Source: Clostridia bacterium (lineage in GTDB: Bacteria > Bacillota_A > Clostridia > RUG12999). From it: a DNA stretch of 22,966 bases. This document shows, in pieces, positions 1 to 6,618 of the stretch (positions are counted from its first letter, which is position 1; every line of letters begins with the position of its first letter). The stretch lies in contig JAFYVD010000014.1 in assembly GCA_017558425.1 (NCBI GenBank), positions 1 through 22,966 on the forward strand, given 5' to 3'. The notes under the pieces were generated by a model. That model was not told the origin of the DNA. It ran no database searches and saw only the letters and a list, made by a program, of their open reading frames with translations. The position numbers and the translations under genes are program-made.

Positions 1-1
1 G

Positions 2-778
2 GTTAGAGATGGTTATATTCGTACAAATCCAACAGATGATGTGATGCGTGAAATTAAGAAAAGTCATAATTGGGAAACACCGAAACGTCACGCACTTACT
101 GAAGAACAACAGGAAATATTTATTGACTTTGTGGCAAATTCAAAAGAATATCAACATTGGTTGCCTTTGTTTACTGTGTTTCTTGGTACAGGATGCAGAG
201 TTGGTGAACTTATAGGGTTGACATGGAAAGATTGTGATTTCAAAGATGGTATTATATCAATCAACCATAACCTGATATACAGGCAACAGGACAACGGCAA
301 ATGTGAAATGCACATTACCACACCGAAAACAGAATCAGGCAAAAGAATTGTACCAATGTTTGATGCAGTACGCAAGGCGTTATTACAAGAGAAAATGCGA
401 CAGTTACAAACAGGCTTTAACACAACTGTTATAGACGGTTATTCAGGGTTTGTATTCAAAAATAGGTTTGGATATGTACATAATCCCCATGCAATAAACA
501 GAGCTATAAAACGCATTTACACCGCCTGTAACGAACAGGAAATAGAACGTGCAGCAAAGGAACGTCGAGAGCCGATATTGATACCACACTTTAGTTGTCA
601 TTCATTAAGACACACCTTTTGTACAAGATTTTGCGAGAACGAAACAGACCTGAAAATCATTCAGGAAATCATGGGACATGCAGATATTAGTACAACAATG
701 AATGTGTACAATGAAGCAACAAAGGAGCGGAAACAGGCATCTTTTGCAAGATTGGAAGGTAAAATCAAAATATGTTAG
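2..778 (+). CDS. Tyrosine recombinase/integrase, C-terminal catalytic part (5' end outside window)
   Basis: This is a site-specific tyrosine recombinase that would integrate or excise a mobile element. The frame is open from the left edge (V-R-D-G-Y-I...), so the N-terminal arm-binding and core-binding parts lie upstream and the GTG at 41 is not the true start. The catalytic set is visible in order: the first Arg in GTGCRVGELIGL, the beta-hairpin Lys in TPKTESGKRIVP, HxxR in HSLRHTF, the His of IMGHADIST and the nucleophile Tyr of MNVYNEATKER near the C-terminus. The domain looks intact to its TAG stop. The general form resembles the Tn916-type Int family of Gram-positive elements (family knowledge). 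The gene is AT-rich and differs in codon use from the genes to its right, which supports foreign origin. The identity of the element cannot be told. Confidence 0.93.
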   Translation, partial: VRDGYIRTNPTDDVMREIKKSHNWETPKRHALTEEQQEIFIDFVANSKEYQHWLPLFTVFLGTGCRVGELIGLTWKDCDFKDGIISINHNLIYRQQDNGKCEMHITTPKTESGKRIVPMFDAVRKALLQEKMRQLQTGFNTTVIDGYSGFVFKNRFGYVHNPHAINRAIKRIYTACNEQEIERAAKERREPILIPHFSCHSLRHTFCTRFCENETDLKIIQEIMGHADISTTMNVYNEATKERKQASFARLEGKIKIC

Positions 779-781
779 AGG

Positions 782-812
782 TTTTACGACAACTTTTACG
801 ACATTTTACGAC
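782..812. repeat. Three direct repeats TTTTACGAC just after the integrase
   Basis: TTTTACGAC occurs at 782-790, 794-802 and 804-812, spaced 12 and 10 bp apart. Integrases of this kind bind short direct repeats (arm-type sites) near the ends of their element, and such sites usually lie close to the int gene (family knowledge). That these are arm sites is inference from position and repetition. Confidence 0.6.
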
Positions 813-814
813 AG

Positions 815-840
815 AGATATAAAAAGATATAAGGAGATAT
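815..840. repeat. Three AGATAT repeats with exact 10-bp period
   Basis: AGATAT occurs at 815-820, 825-830 and 835-840, so the three copies lie on one face of the helix. They follow directly on the TTTTACGAC repeats. They could be part of the same recombinase or accessory-protein binding region, or simple AT-rich periodicity. Confidence 0.45.
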
Positions 841-1000
841 GTGAAATATCAAGTATTGACAAGGCTTGAAATTATGGGATATAATAACTTATAAGAACTT
901 ATATAGATGTTCAAAGTGTATTCCCCACAATGAAGCCACTTGATAAATAATGTTGAGATAAGCTCGATGTGTTTAGCATAAAAATGGCTTAAATTTAATT

Positions 1001-1038
1001 AAAAGGACGACGGATTCAACTCCATCGTCCTTTTGTTA
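1001..1038. terminator. Hairpin terminator, possibly bidirectional
   Basis: Arms 1001-1014 and 1021-1034 pair over 14 bp around a 6-nt loop, with one C-A mismatch on the plus-strand transcript that becomes a G-U pair on the minus strand. TTTTG and a T-rich stretch follow on the plus side. It could end the integrase transcript about 220 bp upstream and back up the nearer minus-strand terminator. Confidence 0.7.
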
Positions 1039-1142
1039 TTTCTAATACACCTATATACGCATCAAAATACCCTGTATCGCACTTTCACCCTGCAGTTATG
1101 TAATTTATATAAATTTGCGACAAAGCGTCTTACGTCATCAAT

Positions 1143-1178
1143 TTTCAAAAAGAAGGGCTATGGGTATCCATAGCCCTT
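1143..1178 (-). terminator. Rho-independent terminator of the 1190-1978 gene
   Basis: A perfect 11-bp stem (1153-1163 with 1168-1178) and a 4-nt loop are followed on the minus strand by CTTTTTG. It begins 12 bp beyond the stop codon of the minus-strand gene at 1190. Confidence 0.88.
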
Positions 1179-1189
1179 TTGCGCTGCTA

Positions 1190-1978
1190 TTATTCAATTT
1201 CCGTGTCGCCTTGCTCCTTAATATACTTTTTGAGGAGCTTATTTGTTTCAAGGTCTGCATCACCCAAGGTGCTGGAACAGAATATTACACCCTCAATTTT
1301 CTTGGATTTCAGCAGTTCAAAATATGTTATGAGCTGCTGTTCAAACAATCCTGCATCCATCGGGTGTCCTCCGGGAACGGAATAGTCCCACACATACATA
1401 CCTAGCATCATCGGTTTATCCTTTGTTATAGAAAAAAGTTTGGGCAGATATTCGTCCATTCGTGCAATATTTTCACATTCCCATATCCAAAAAGTAATCC
1501 CGTCAAAGCAATCCATATATTTACTGAGATCAACTTCAAGTTGATGGTTGTAAATTACACACCAAAAGTCAAGCCCTTTATCGTTAAGAGTTTTTTTAAT
1601 TTTTTTAAGAACCTCAGGTGTGAACCTTTCTGCTCTTTCGGGTCTTACAAAAAAGTCATCCACCACTCCGCCTGTAATATTCGGAGCATCGGGACAGGCA
1701 GCAATTATATCTTCTGTATTTCCCAGCTCTGCATCGGGTAGCGGCGTGCTTGCATCGCCCAGCACCGACCATTTCACCTGTTGCAAACCCGAAAAACGTT
1801 TCGCAAGATTGTTGAAGGGCGGCTGTATATTGCCACCAAAAGATACCATGAACGCATTTTTGATTCCATATTCCTCGGCAAACTGTTCAGGCGTCATAGT
1901 GCAATTAAGCCCCGAGCCTTTATTGTGCGAGCCTTCAAGATGTCCCCAATTCCACAGTTTCTGAACAAGTTTAGTCAT
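1190..1978 (-). CDS. Unrecognised TIM-barrel-like (glycosidase-like) protein
   Basis: I do not recognise a named family. The 262-residue product has the alternating hydrophobic strand and amphipathic helix pattern of a (beta/alpha)8 barrel. Strand-like ends carry acidic or aromatic residues, as in GGVVDDFF, DFWCVIYNH, GITFWIWECEN and MMLGMYVWDY, which suggests a sugar-binding or glycosidase-like pocket (inference). There is no signal peptide or membrane segment, so it is probably cytoplasmic. An ATG at 1993 is in frame, but the ATG at 1978 is preferred because GGAG lies 9 nt before it. The gene is a single transcription unit with its own sigma-A promoter (2020-2048) and a hairpin terminator right after the stop. 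It could also be a barrel protein with no hydrolase activity. Confidence 0.8.
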   Translation of the reverse strand: MTKLVQKLWNWGHLEGSHNKGSGLNCTMTPEQFAEEYGIKNAFMVSFGGNIQPPFNNLAKRFSGLQQVKWSVLGDASTPLPDAELGNTEDIIAACPDAPNITGGVVDDFFVRPERAERFTPEVLKKIKKTLNDKGLDFWCVIYNHQLEVDLSKYMDCFDGITFWIWECENIARMDEYLPKLFSITKDKPMMLGMYVWDYSVPGGHPMDAGLFEQQLITYFELLKSKKIEGVIFCSSTLGDADLETNKLLKKYIKEQGDTEIE

Positions 1979-2019
1979 AAAAATCCACTCCATCCTGCAC
2001 TATTTTCATCGTTTTAGTC

Positions 2020-2048
2020 AGTATATCACAATCATTGTTAAATATCAA
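2020..2048 (-). promoter_or_regulatory. Sigma-A promoter for the 1190-1978 gene
   Basis: Read on the minus strand: TTGATA (2043-2048), a 17-bp spacer, then TATACT (2020-2025) preceded by TGA, an extended -10. Transcription should start near 2013, about 35 nt before the preferred ATG. Confidence 0.8.
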
Positions 2049-2087
2049 TACATAAAAGTAACGCCGATTCAAATGCGATCTTTTGCA

Positions 2088-2119
2088 TAAAAAAACCGGA
2101 ACAAGCAAAGCTTGTTCCG
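2088..2119 (-). terminator. Rho-independent terminator of the tRNA operon
   Basis: A 10-bp GC-rich perfect stem (2097-2106 with 2110-2119, triloop) is followed on the minus strand by a run of seven T. It begins 4 bp after the CCA end of the last tRNA-Lys. Confidence 0.92.
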
Positions 2120-2122
2120 ATA

Positions 2123-2198
2123 TGGTGAGCTATCCGCGATTCGAACGCGGGACACCCTGCTTAAAAGGCAGGTGCTCTGCCGACTGAGCTAATAGCCC
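2123..2198 (-). tRNA. tRNA-Lys (TTT), distal copy
   Basis: The cloverleaf is complete on the minus strand: acceptor GGGCTAT/ATAGCTC, anticodon stem CCTGC/GCAGG around loop CTTTTAA (anticodon TTT), T-loop GTTCGAATC and encoded CCA. It is identical to the copy at 2313-2388 and is the last gene of the cluster. Confidence 0.97.
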
Positions 2199-2312
2199 GA
2201 ATTGGGGTGGTCGGAAAATTCCGACCTATATTAATACGGAGTACCGGAAAAACCGGTTCCGGGATTTTACGCGAAAACAGCAAATCGCTCGGCAATCCGC
2301 CATTTTCATATA
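2199..2312 (-). other. Spacer with two inverted repeats between the two tRNA-Lys genes
   Basis: The 114-bp spacer holds a perfect palindrome (arms GGTCGGAA/TTCCGACC, 2209-2226) and a second hairpin (CCGGAA at 2244-2249 with TTCCGG at 2257-2262). Neither is followed by a T run on the minus strand, so they look like RNA-processing or spacer structures rather than terminators. Confidence 0.55.
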
Positions 2313-2388
2313 TGGTGAGCTATCCGCGATTCGAACGCGGGACACCCTGCTTAAAAGGCAGGTGCTCTGCCGACTGAGCTAATAGCCC
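2313..2388 (-). tRNA. tRNA-Lys (TTT), proximal copy
   Basis: Identical 76-nt sequence to the gene at 2123-2198, exactly 190 bp away, with anticodon TTT and encoded CCA. The flanking sequences of the two copies differ, so the repeated unit is essentially the tRNA itself plus about two bases. Confidence 0.97.
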
Positions 2389-2407
2389 ATATAAATGGTT
2401 TTAAAAT

Positions 2408-2483
2408 TGGCTGGGATGGCAGGACTCGAACCTACGAAATGCCAGAGTCAAAGTCTGGTGCCTTACCACTTGGCTACATCCCA
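2408..2483 (-). tRNA. tRNA-Gln (TTG)
   Basis: Acceptor TGGGATG/CATCCCA, anticodon stem CCAGA/TCTGG around CTTTGAC (anticodon TTG), T-loop GTTCGAGTC, discriminator G and encoded CCA. It lies 19 bp upstream of tRNA-Lys in the same transcript. Confidence 0.96.
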
Positions 2484-2538
2484 TTAAAAGAATCAAACTG
2501 CCGCAGTTTACAAAACAACGACACTTTAGCAAGAGTAA

Positions 2539-2616
2539 TGGGGTGGGTAATGGGACTTGAACCCACGCTCCCCAGGACCACAATCTGGTGCTTTAACCAA
2601 CTAAGCTATACCCACC
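2539..2616 (-). tRNA. tRNA-His (GTG)
   Basis: The anticodon GTG lies in loop TTGTGGT. The 5' end carries the extra G that pairs with C73, the hallmark of tRNA-His, and acceptor GTGGGTA pairs with TACCCAC. CCA is encoded. One A-C mismatch closes the anticodon stem. Confidence 0.95.
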
Positions 2617-2650
2617 ATTTAACACCTTGTCCAACCCCGGCCGGGATCGG

Positions 2651-2727
<77 letters not shown>

Positions 2728-2740
2728 ATATTTATTAAAA

Positions 2741-2815
2741 TGGAGCGGGTGATGGGAATCGAACCCACACAATCAGCTTGGAAGGCTGAGATTCTAGCCA
2801 TTGAACTACACCCGC
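2741..2815 (-). tRNA. tRNA-Gly (TCC)
   Basis: Acceptor GCGGGTG/CACCCGC, anticodon stem TCAGC/GCTGA around CTTCCAA (anticodon TCC), T-loop GTTCGATTC and encoded CCA. It is the promoter-proximal tRNA of the operon. Confidence 0.96.
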
Positions 2816-2857
2816 AAATCGGATGTCACTTAACTATTTTCGTACAGCGACTTAGTT

Positions 2858-2886
2858 ATTATACCAAATTTTATCGAAATTGTCAA
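2858..2886 (-). promoter_or_regulatory. Strong sigma-A promoter of the tRNA operon
   Basis: On the minus strand: consensus TTGACA (2881-2886), a 17-bp spacer, and TGG followed by consensus TATAAT (2858-2863). Transcription should start near 2851, giving a leader of about 35 nt before tRNA-Gly. All six tRNAs point the same way with no other promoter evident, so they are probably one transcript. Confidence 0.93.
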
Positions 2887-2910
2887 TAGTTAAATTAAAT
2901 TTTTTTATTT

Positions 2911-2950
2911 TATTTTTAAAAATAAACAGGGGTCGGTTGTCCGACCCCTG
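2911..2950 (-). terminator. Rho-independent terminator of the cmk-plsC-ispH operon
   Basis: A 10-bp stem (2927-2936 with 2941-2950) and TTGT/ACAA loop are followed on the minus strand by TTTATTTTT. It starts 10 bp after the ispH-S1 stop, just upstream of the tRNA promoter. Confidence 0.93.
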
Positions 2951-2960
2951 AAAATTTTAA

Positions 2961-5267
2961 TTATTCAGCGTCCTGTGCCTCTTTTTCAGCTTCCTCAACT
3001 GCTATTTCAAACTGAGTAGCTTCAACTTCGGTACCAACAGACATGGGAAGGTCTTCTGCGGGTTCTTCTTCAACAGGAGCTTCTTCTGCTGCGGGAGCAG
3101 GAGGTGTGAGCAGCTCTTTAATGCTGAGAGAAACTTTTCCGTCTGCTTCTTTAATTTCAACAATTTTAGCTTCTACTTCATCGCCCGGTTTAAGAGCATC
3201 TGTAACAGCGTTAATTCTGTCATAAGAAATCTGAGAAATGTGGATAAGACCGTCTACGCCTTCGATGATTTCAGCGAAAGCACCAAATGTTGCTGTTCTT
3301 ACAACTTTAGCTTTTACAACATCGCCAACATTATATTTGCTCTTGAAGATTTCCCAGGGGTTGTCCTCAATGCGTTTGTAACCGAGAGAAATTTTCTGTT
3401 TTTCTTCATCAATGCTCTTGATGATAACTTCAACAGACTGACCTTCAGAAAGAACTTCAGAAGGATGATTGATTCTTCTCCAGGAAATGTCAGAAATGTG
3501 AATAAGACCATCTACACCGCCGATTTCAACGAATGCACCGAAGGGAACGAGTCTTACAACTGTACCTGTAGCGATGTCGCCGAGTTTGTAATCAGCCATG
3601 AATTTTGTCCAGGGGTTGTCTTCTTCTTTTTTGGAGCCGAGAGAAATTTTCTGTTTTTCTTTATCAAGAGATTTGATAAATACTTCGATTTCTTCGCCTT
3701 CTTTAACAACCTGAGAAGGATGTGTGATTTTCTTCCAGGACAGTTCAGAAATATGAACCAGACCATCTACACCGCCGATGTCAACAAATGCACCGAAGGG
3801 AGTGATAGATTTTACAACGCCTGTATAAGCTTTGCCTTCTGCAGCATCTGCCCAGAATGCATCTCTTTTCTTTTTGTTTTCATCTTTGAGAACAGTTTTA
3901 ACGCTACCAACGATTCTGTTTCTTCTGCCCTGAGCGCCCATATCAATGATTTTGAGCTGAACTTTTGTGCCGTTAAGTGTTGTCAGGTCTTCAACATATC
4001 TGTCAGAAGCCTGAGATGCGGGAACGAAAATTCTCATTTCGTTAACAACAACATTCATACCGCCTTTAACGATTTCAACAACTGTTCCTTCAAGGATTTC
4101 GCCAGCTTCAAACGCCTGTTTGAGAACTTCTCTGCTTTTTTCCTGTTCAAGTTTTCTTCTTGAAAGTCTTACCTGACCGTTGTTGTCATCCACCTGGATA
4201 ACGAAAGCTTCGATTTCATCGCCTACTTTAACGATGTCTGAAGGGCTGAGAGACGGGTCGCCGCTGAGATTATCAAGATCTATTATACCGTTATACTTAC
4301 AGCCGCTAAGCTCAAGCACAACCTCATTCGGGCGCACGTCTACAACTATGCCGCTTACTGTATCCCCTGTATTTAAATAGTTTAATGATTCTTCCAGCAG
4401 TGCCTCAAAATTAAGGTTTTCCTGATTTGAAAGATTTTCCATGGTATTATATACCTCCTTTATTATTTGGTCGGGGGTGGAAGCCCCGGCCGTTATACCT
4501 ATAACATTTTTTCCCGCAAGCATCTCTTTTCCAATATCGCTTGCGCATTCTATGTGAAAAGTGTGTCTGCACACCTTTCCTGCCACCTCGAACAACTTTT
4601 TCGTGTTCGAACTGTGTTTACCCCCTATAACGAAAAAAGCATCCGACTTTTTTGCAATCCGTTCCGCTTCTTCCTGCCTTTCGGCAGTTGCCGAACAGAT
4701 AGTGTCAAAAATCTCCGCCGAGGGATTTATTTCAAGTATTGCGCCTGTAATTTCTTCAAAAGTATGCCTGTTAAGAGTGGTCTGGGCAACAACAGCAATC
4801 TGCTCATCCGGACCTACAAGCTTTTGCACATCCGCCAAATCCTGCAGAATTACGCTGTTTTCCGAGCATCTCTGCCTTATCCCGACTACTTCGGGATGTT
4901 GACCATTTCCTATTATAACAGTTTTTATACCCATTTTGCAATACTTTTTTGCAATATTATGAATTTTTTTTACATAAGGGCAAGTTAAGTCGGTAATTTC
5001 GCACCCTTTTTCGGTCAATCTGTCTATAACATCCTGACCCACGCCATGGGTTCTTATGATAACTCTTTTGCTTTCCACATCCTCTTCGGTCTCTGCCGGA
5101 ACAAGCCCTTTTGCTTTAAGGCGTTCAACCTCCTGTGTGTTGTGGATGAGTTCTCCGTAAGTATTTATGATTCCCCGATTTTCGTCCGCAAGCTTTTCCG
5201 CTTCATCAACTGCACGTTTCACTCCAAAACAAAAACCGGCACTTTCAGCAAGAATTATTTCAGCCAT
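2961..5267 (-). CDS. ispH: IspH (HMBPP reductase) fused to five S1 RNA-binding domains
   Basis: The N-terminal third is 4-hydroxy-3-methylbut-2-enyl diphosphate reductase, the last step of the MEP isoprenoid pathway, which makes IPP and DMAPP with a 4Fe-4S cluster. The cluster cysteines are visible at C13 (GFCFGVKRA), C96 (LTCPYVKK) and C191 (TICSATAERQEE). Substrate residues H42, H74, H124 and E126 (HPEVVG) and the ASTPDQI motif are present. From about residue 300 there are five S1 repeats (roughly 300-372, 388-456, 476-549, 561-632, 646-715), then an acidic Ala/Glu tail. Repeats 3-5 carry the typical FGAFV-GGVDGLVHIS core, while 1 and 2 are divergent. This fusion is known in Clostridia, where the S1 part is thought to serve as the RpsA-like protein. 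The start overlaps the plsC stop by 8 nt. It is the last gene of a three-gene operon. Confidence 0.97.
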   Translation of the reverse strand: MAEIILAESAGFCFGVKRAVDEAEKLADENRGIINTYGELIHNTQEVERLKAKGLVPAETEEDVESKRVIIRTHGVGQDVIDRLTEKGCEITDLTCPYVKKIHNIAKKYCKMGIKTVIIGNGQHPEVVGIRQRCSENSVILQDLADVQKLVGPDEQIAVVAQTTLNRHTFEEITGAILEINPSAEIFDTICSATAERQEEAERIAKKSDAFFVIGGKHSSNTKKLFEVAGKVCRHTFHIECASDIGKEMLAGKNVIGITAGASTPDQIIKEVYNTMENLSNQENLNFEALLEESLNYLNTGDTVSGIVVDVRPNEVVLELSGCKYNGIIDLDNLSGDPSLSPSDIVKVGDEIEAFVIQVDDNNGQVRLSRRKLEQEKSREVLKQAFEAGEILEGTVVEIVKGGMNVVVNEMRIFVPASQASDRYVEDLTTLNGTKVQLKIIDMGAQGRRNRIVGSVKTVLKDENKKKRDAFWADAAEGKAYTGVVKSITPFGAFVDIGGVDGLVHISELSWKKITHPSQVVKEGEEIEVFIKSLDKEKQKISLGSKKEEDNPWTKFMADYKLGDIATGTVVRLVPFGAFVEIGGVDGLIHISDISWRRINHPSEVLSEGQSVEVIIKSIDEEKQKISLGYKRIEDNPWEIFKSKYNVGDVVKAKVVRTATFGAFAEIIEGVDGLIHISQISYDRINAVTDALKPGDEVEAKIVEIKEADGKVSLSIKELLTPPAPAAEEAPVEEEPAEDLPMSVGTEVEATQFEIAVEEAEKEAQDAE

Positions 5268-5835
5268 TATTTACAAGCCCTTCTATATTTTTATAAAGTT
5301 CCTTTGCCAACGCATCGTCTGTCGGCTGGTATCCGTCCGGATAAATGGGCTTGCCAAATGTCATTTTCAATCCGCCACCGAGTTTGTATTCGCCGCTTAT
5401 TCCAACGGGAATTATAGGAACACCTGTTTTTATAGCCATAAAAGGTGCGCCGTTTTTGAAATCGTCAAACTTCAGTTCCTTGCATCTTGTCCCCTGAGGG
5501 AAAAGCACAAGCGGATTACCCGATTTAAGCACTCTCAGAGATGCTTTTATTGCACCTATATCGTTGGTTCCTCTGTTCACGGGGATGCCGCCAAGCTTTT
5601 TCAAAAGACCGGCAAACATCGGCACAAACAGCTCTTTTTTCGCCATAAACGCGCATTTGCGGGGGTAAAAACTTGCCACAAGCACCGCATCGTGATTGCT
5701 TATATGATTGCCACACACAACACAACCGCCCGATTCCGGAATATTTTCAAGTCCTGAAATCTTTGCACCAAACCAGAATTTATACCAAAAATGCATAAAT
5801 CCTGTAACTGTTTTATATATCGCAGTATAAATCAT
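5260..5835 (-). CDS. plsC: 1-acyl-sn-glycerol-3-phosphate acyltransferase (PlsC family)
   Basis: This enzyme transfers an acyl group to lysophosphatidic acid to make phosphatidic acid at the inner membrane face. At 191 residues it is a compact PlsC. Motif I is NHISNHD (H44 and D49, the HX4D pair), motif II is GGIPVNR (82-88), motif III is FPQGTR (112-117) and motif IV is VPIIPVG (139-145). Motif III has Gln where the family usually has Glu (FPEGTR). The N-terminal 20 residues are aromatic and hydrophobic and may contact the membrane. AGGTG lies 5 nt before the ATG. The gene follows cmk after 8 bp and overlaps ispH, so the three are translated from one message. The family is certain, but the exact acyl acceptor is not shown. 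Confidence 0.93.
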   Translation of the reverse strand: MIYTAIYKTVTGFMHFWYKFWFGAKISGLENIPESGGCVVCGNHISNHDAVLVASFYPRKCAFMAKKELFVPMFAGLLKKLGGIPVNRGTNDIGAIKASLRVLKSGNPLVLFPQGTRCKELKFDDFKNGAPFMAIKTGVPIIPVGISGEYKLGGGLKMTFGKPIYPDGYQPTDDALAKELYKNIEGLVNNG

Positions 5836-5843
5836 TATTTCAC

Positions 5844-6512
5844 CTACGCCAATTTGCTCATTATTATCTCAAAAATTTTCTCCACCGCTTCTTCAAGTTC
5901 AAATCCGGTGGTATCTGCCAGAATGGCATCTTCCGCTTTGCAAAGGGGAGCAAAGTCTCTGTGAGAATCGTTATAGTCACGCTGTTTCATATCCTCAAGA
6001 ACATCTGAAAACTCCACTTTTTCACCTTTCATCACAAGCTCGTCAAAACGTCTGCGAGCTCTGTCTTCAACATCGGCAGTCAGATAAATTTTCACGTTGG
6101 CATCGGGCAGAACATAGCTTCCGATATCTCTGCCGTCCATAATCACATCGCTTTTTGCGGCAAGCTTTCGCTGAAGTTCAACAAGTTTGAGCCTCACCGG
6201 AACGGCTTTTGCCACATTCGATGCCGCCATGGAAATTTCGGGAGTTCTTATTTTGTCCGACACATCTTCCCCACACAGGAAAATGTGCATTGTACCGTCT
6301 ATGTTTTCTATATCAACTTCAATTTCGCCAAGCACATTTTCAAGCGCCGCCGCATCGTTTGTGTCAATTCCACGTCTTGTGGCAAAAAGACCTACGGCAC
6401 GGTACATTGCGCCTGTATCAATATAAACGCAACCGAGTTTTTTCGCTATAATTTTCGCAATGGTGCTTTTTCCTGCACCACCGGGACCGTCTATCGCAAT
6501 AGAATAAGACAT
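5844..6512 (-). CDS. cmk: Cytidylate kinase
   Basis: It phosphorylates CMP and dCMP to the diphosphates in pyrimidine salvage. The product is 222 residues, the usual length. The P-loop GPGGAGKS is at 9-16, the CMP-binding DTGAMYR at 32-38, DGRDIGSYVLP at 126-136, the Arg-rich lid (RARRR) at 151-155 and QRDYNDS at 177-183. The frame is open up to 6575, but the ATG at 6512 is chosen because AGAGAGG lies 7 nt upstream and the conserved N-terminus begins there. The predicted transcription start is near 6575, which leaves no leader for the longer form. It is the first gene of the cmk-plsC-ispH operon, an order common in Clostridia. Confidence 0.97.
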   Translation of the reverse strand: MSYSIAIDGPGGAGKSTIAKIIAKKLGCVYIDTGAMYRAVGLFATRRGIDTNDAAALENVLGEIEVDIENIDGTMHIFLCGEDVSDKIRTPEISMAASNVAKAVPVRLKLVELQRKLAAKSDVIMDGRDIGSYVLPDANVKIYLTADVEDRARRRFDELVMKGEKVEFSDVLEDMKQRDYNDSHRDFAPLCKAEDAILADTTGFELEEAVEKIFEIIMSKLA

Positions 6513-6581
6513 TGTTTTACCTCTCTTTATATCAATTTCACCGGAGTAAAAATGCTTACCTGCAAAATTTCGCATACATCA

Positions 6582-6610
6582 ATTATACACTTTTTCCAAT
6601 CAAAAATCAA
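6582..6610 (-). promoter_or_regulatory. Sigma-A promoter of the cmk-plsC-ispH operon
   Basis: Minus strand: TTGATT (6605-6610), a 17-bp spacer, TATAAT (6582-6587). The -35 matches consensus at four of six positions and the -10 at all six. It sits in the 106-bp gap between the flavoprotein gene and cmk and gives a leader of roughly 60 nt before the cmk ATG. Confidence 0.8.
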
Positions 6611-6618
6611 CCTTGAAT

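Larger units (their letters stand above)
779..1189. other. Gene-free stretch at the presumed element boundary
   Basis: I find no convincing gene in these 411 bases. They contain the phased repeats (782-840), an AT-rich segment with repeated TTATAAGAACTTATA-like sequence around 886-905, and two hairpins (1001-1034 and 1153-1178). The right end of the integrated element probably lies here, because the next gene resembles the chromosomal genes in codon use. No attachment core can be identified with only one end in view. Confidence 0.5.

Noticed and set aside
2088..2400. tRNA-Lys as the integration site of the left-hand element
   Set aside because: A complete gene with its own promoter and terminator lies between the integrase and the tRNAs, and both tRNA-Lys copies are intact with no partial copy near the integrase.
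3240..4163. A 307-codon open frame on the plus strand inside the ispH-S1 gene
   Set aside because: It lies opposite the repetitive S1 domains, is rich in Phe/Asn/Cys as expected for an antisense shadow, and has no ribosome site.
6513..6575. Longer N-terminus for cmk
   Set aside because: The extra 21 residues are not part of the family, and the predicted transcription start coincides with that upstream ATG.
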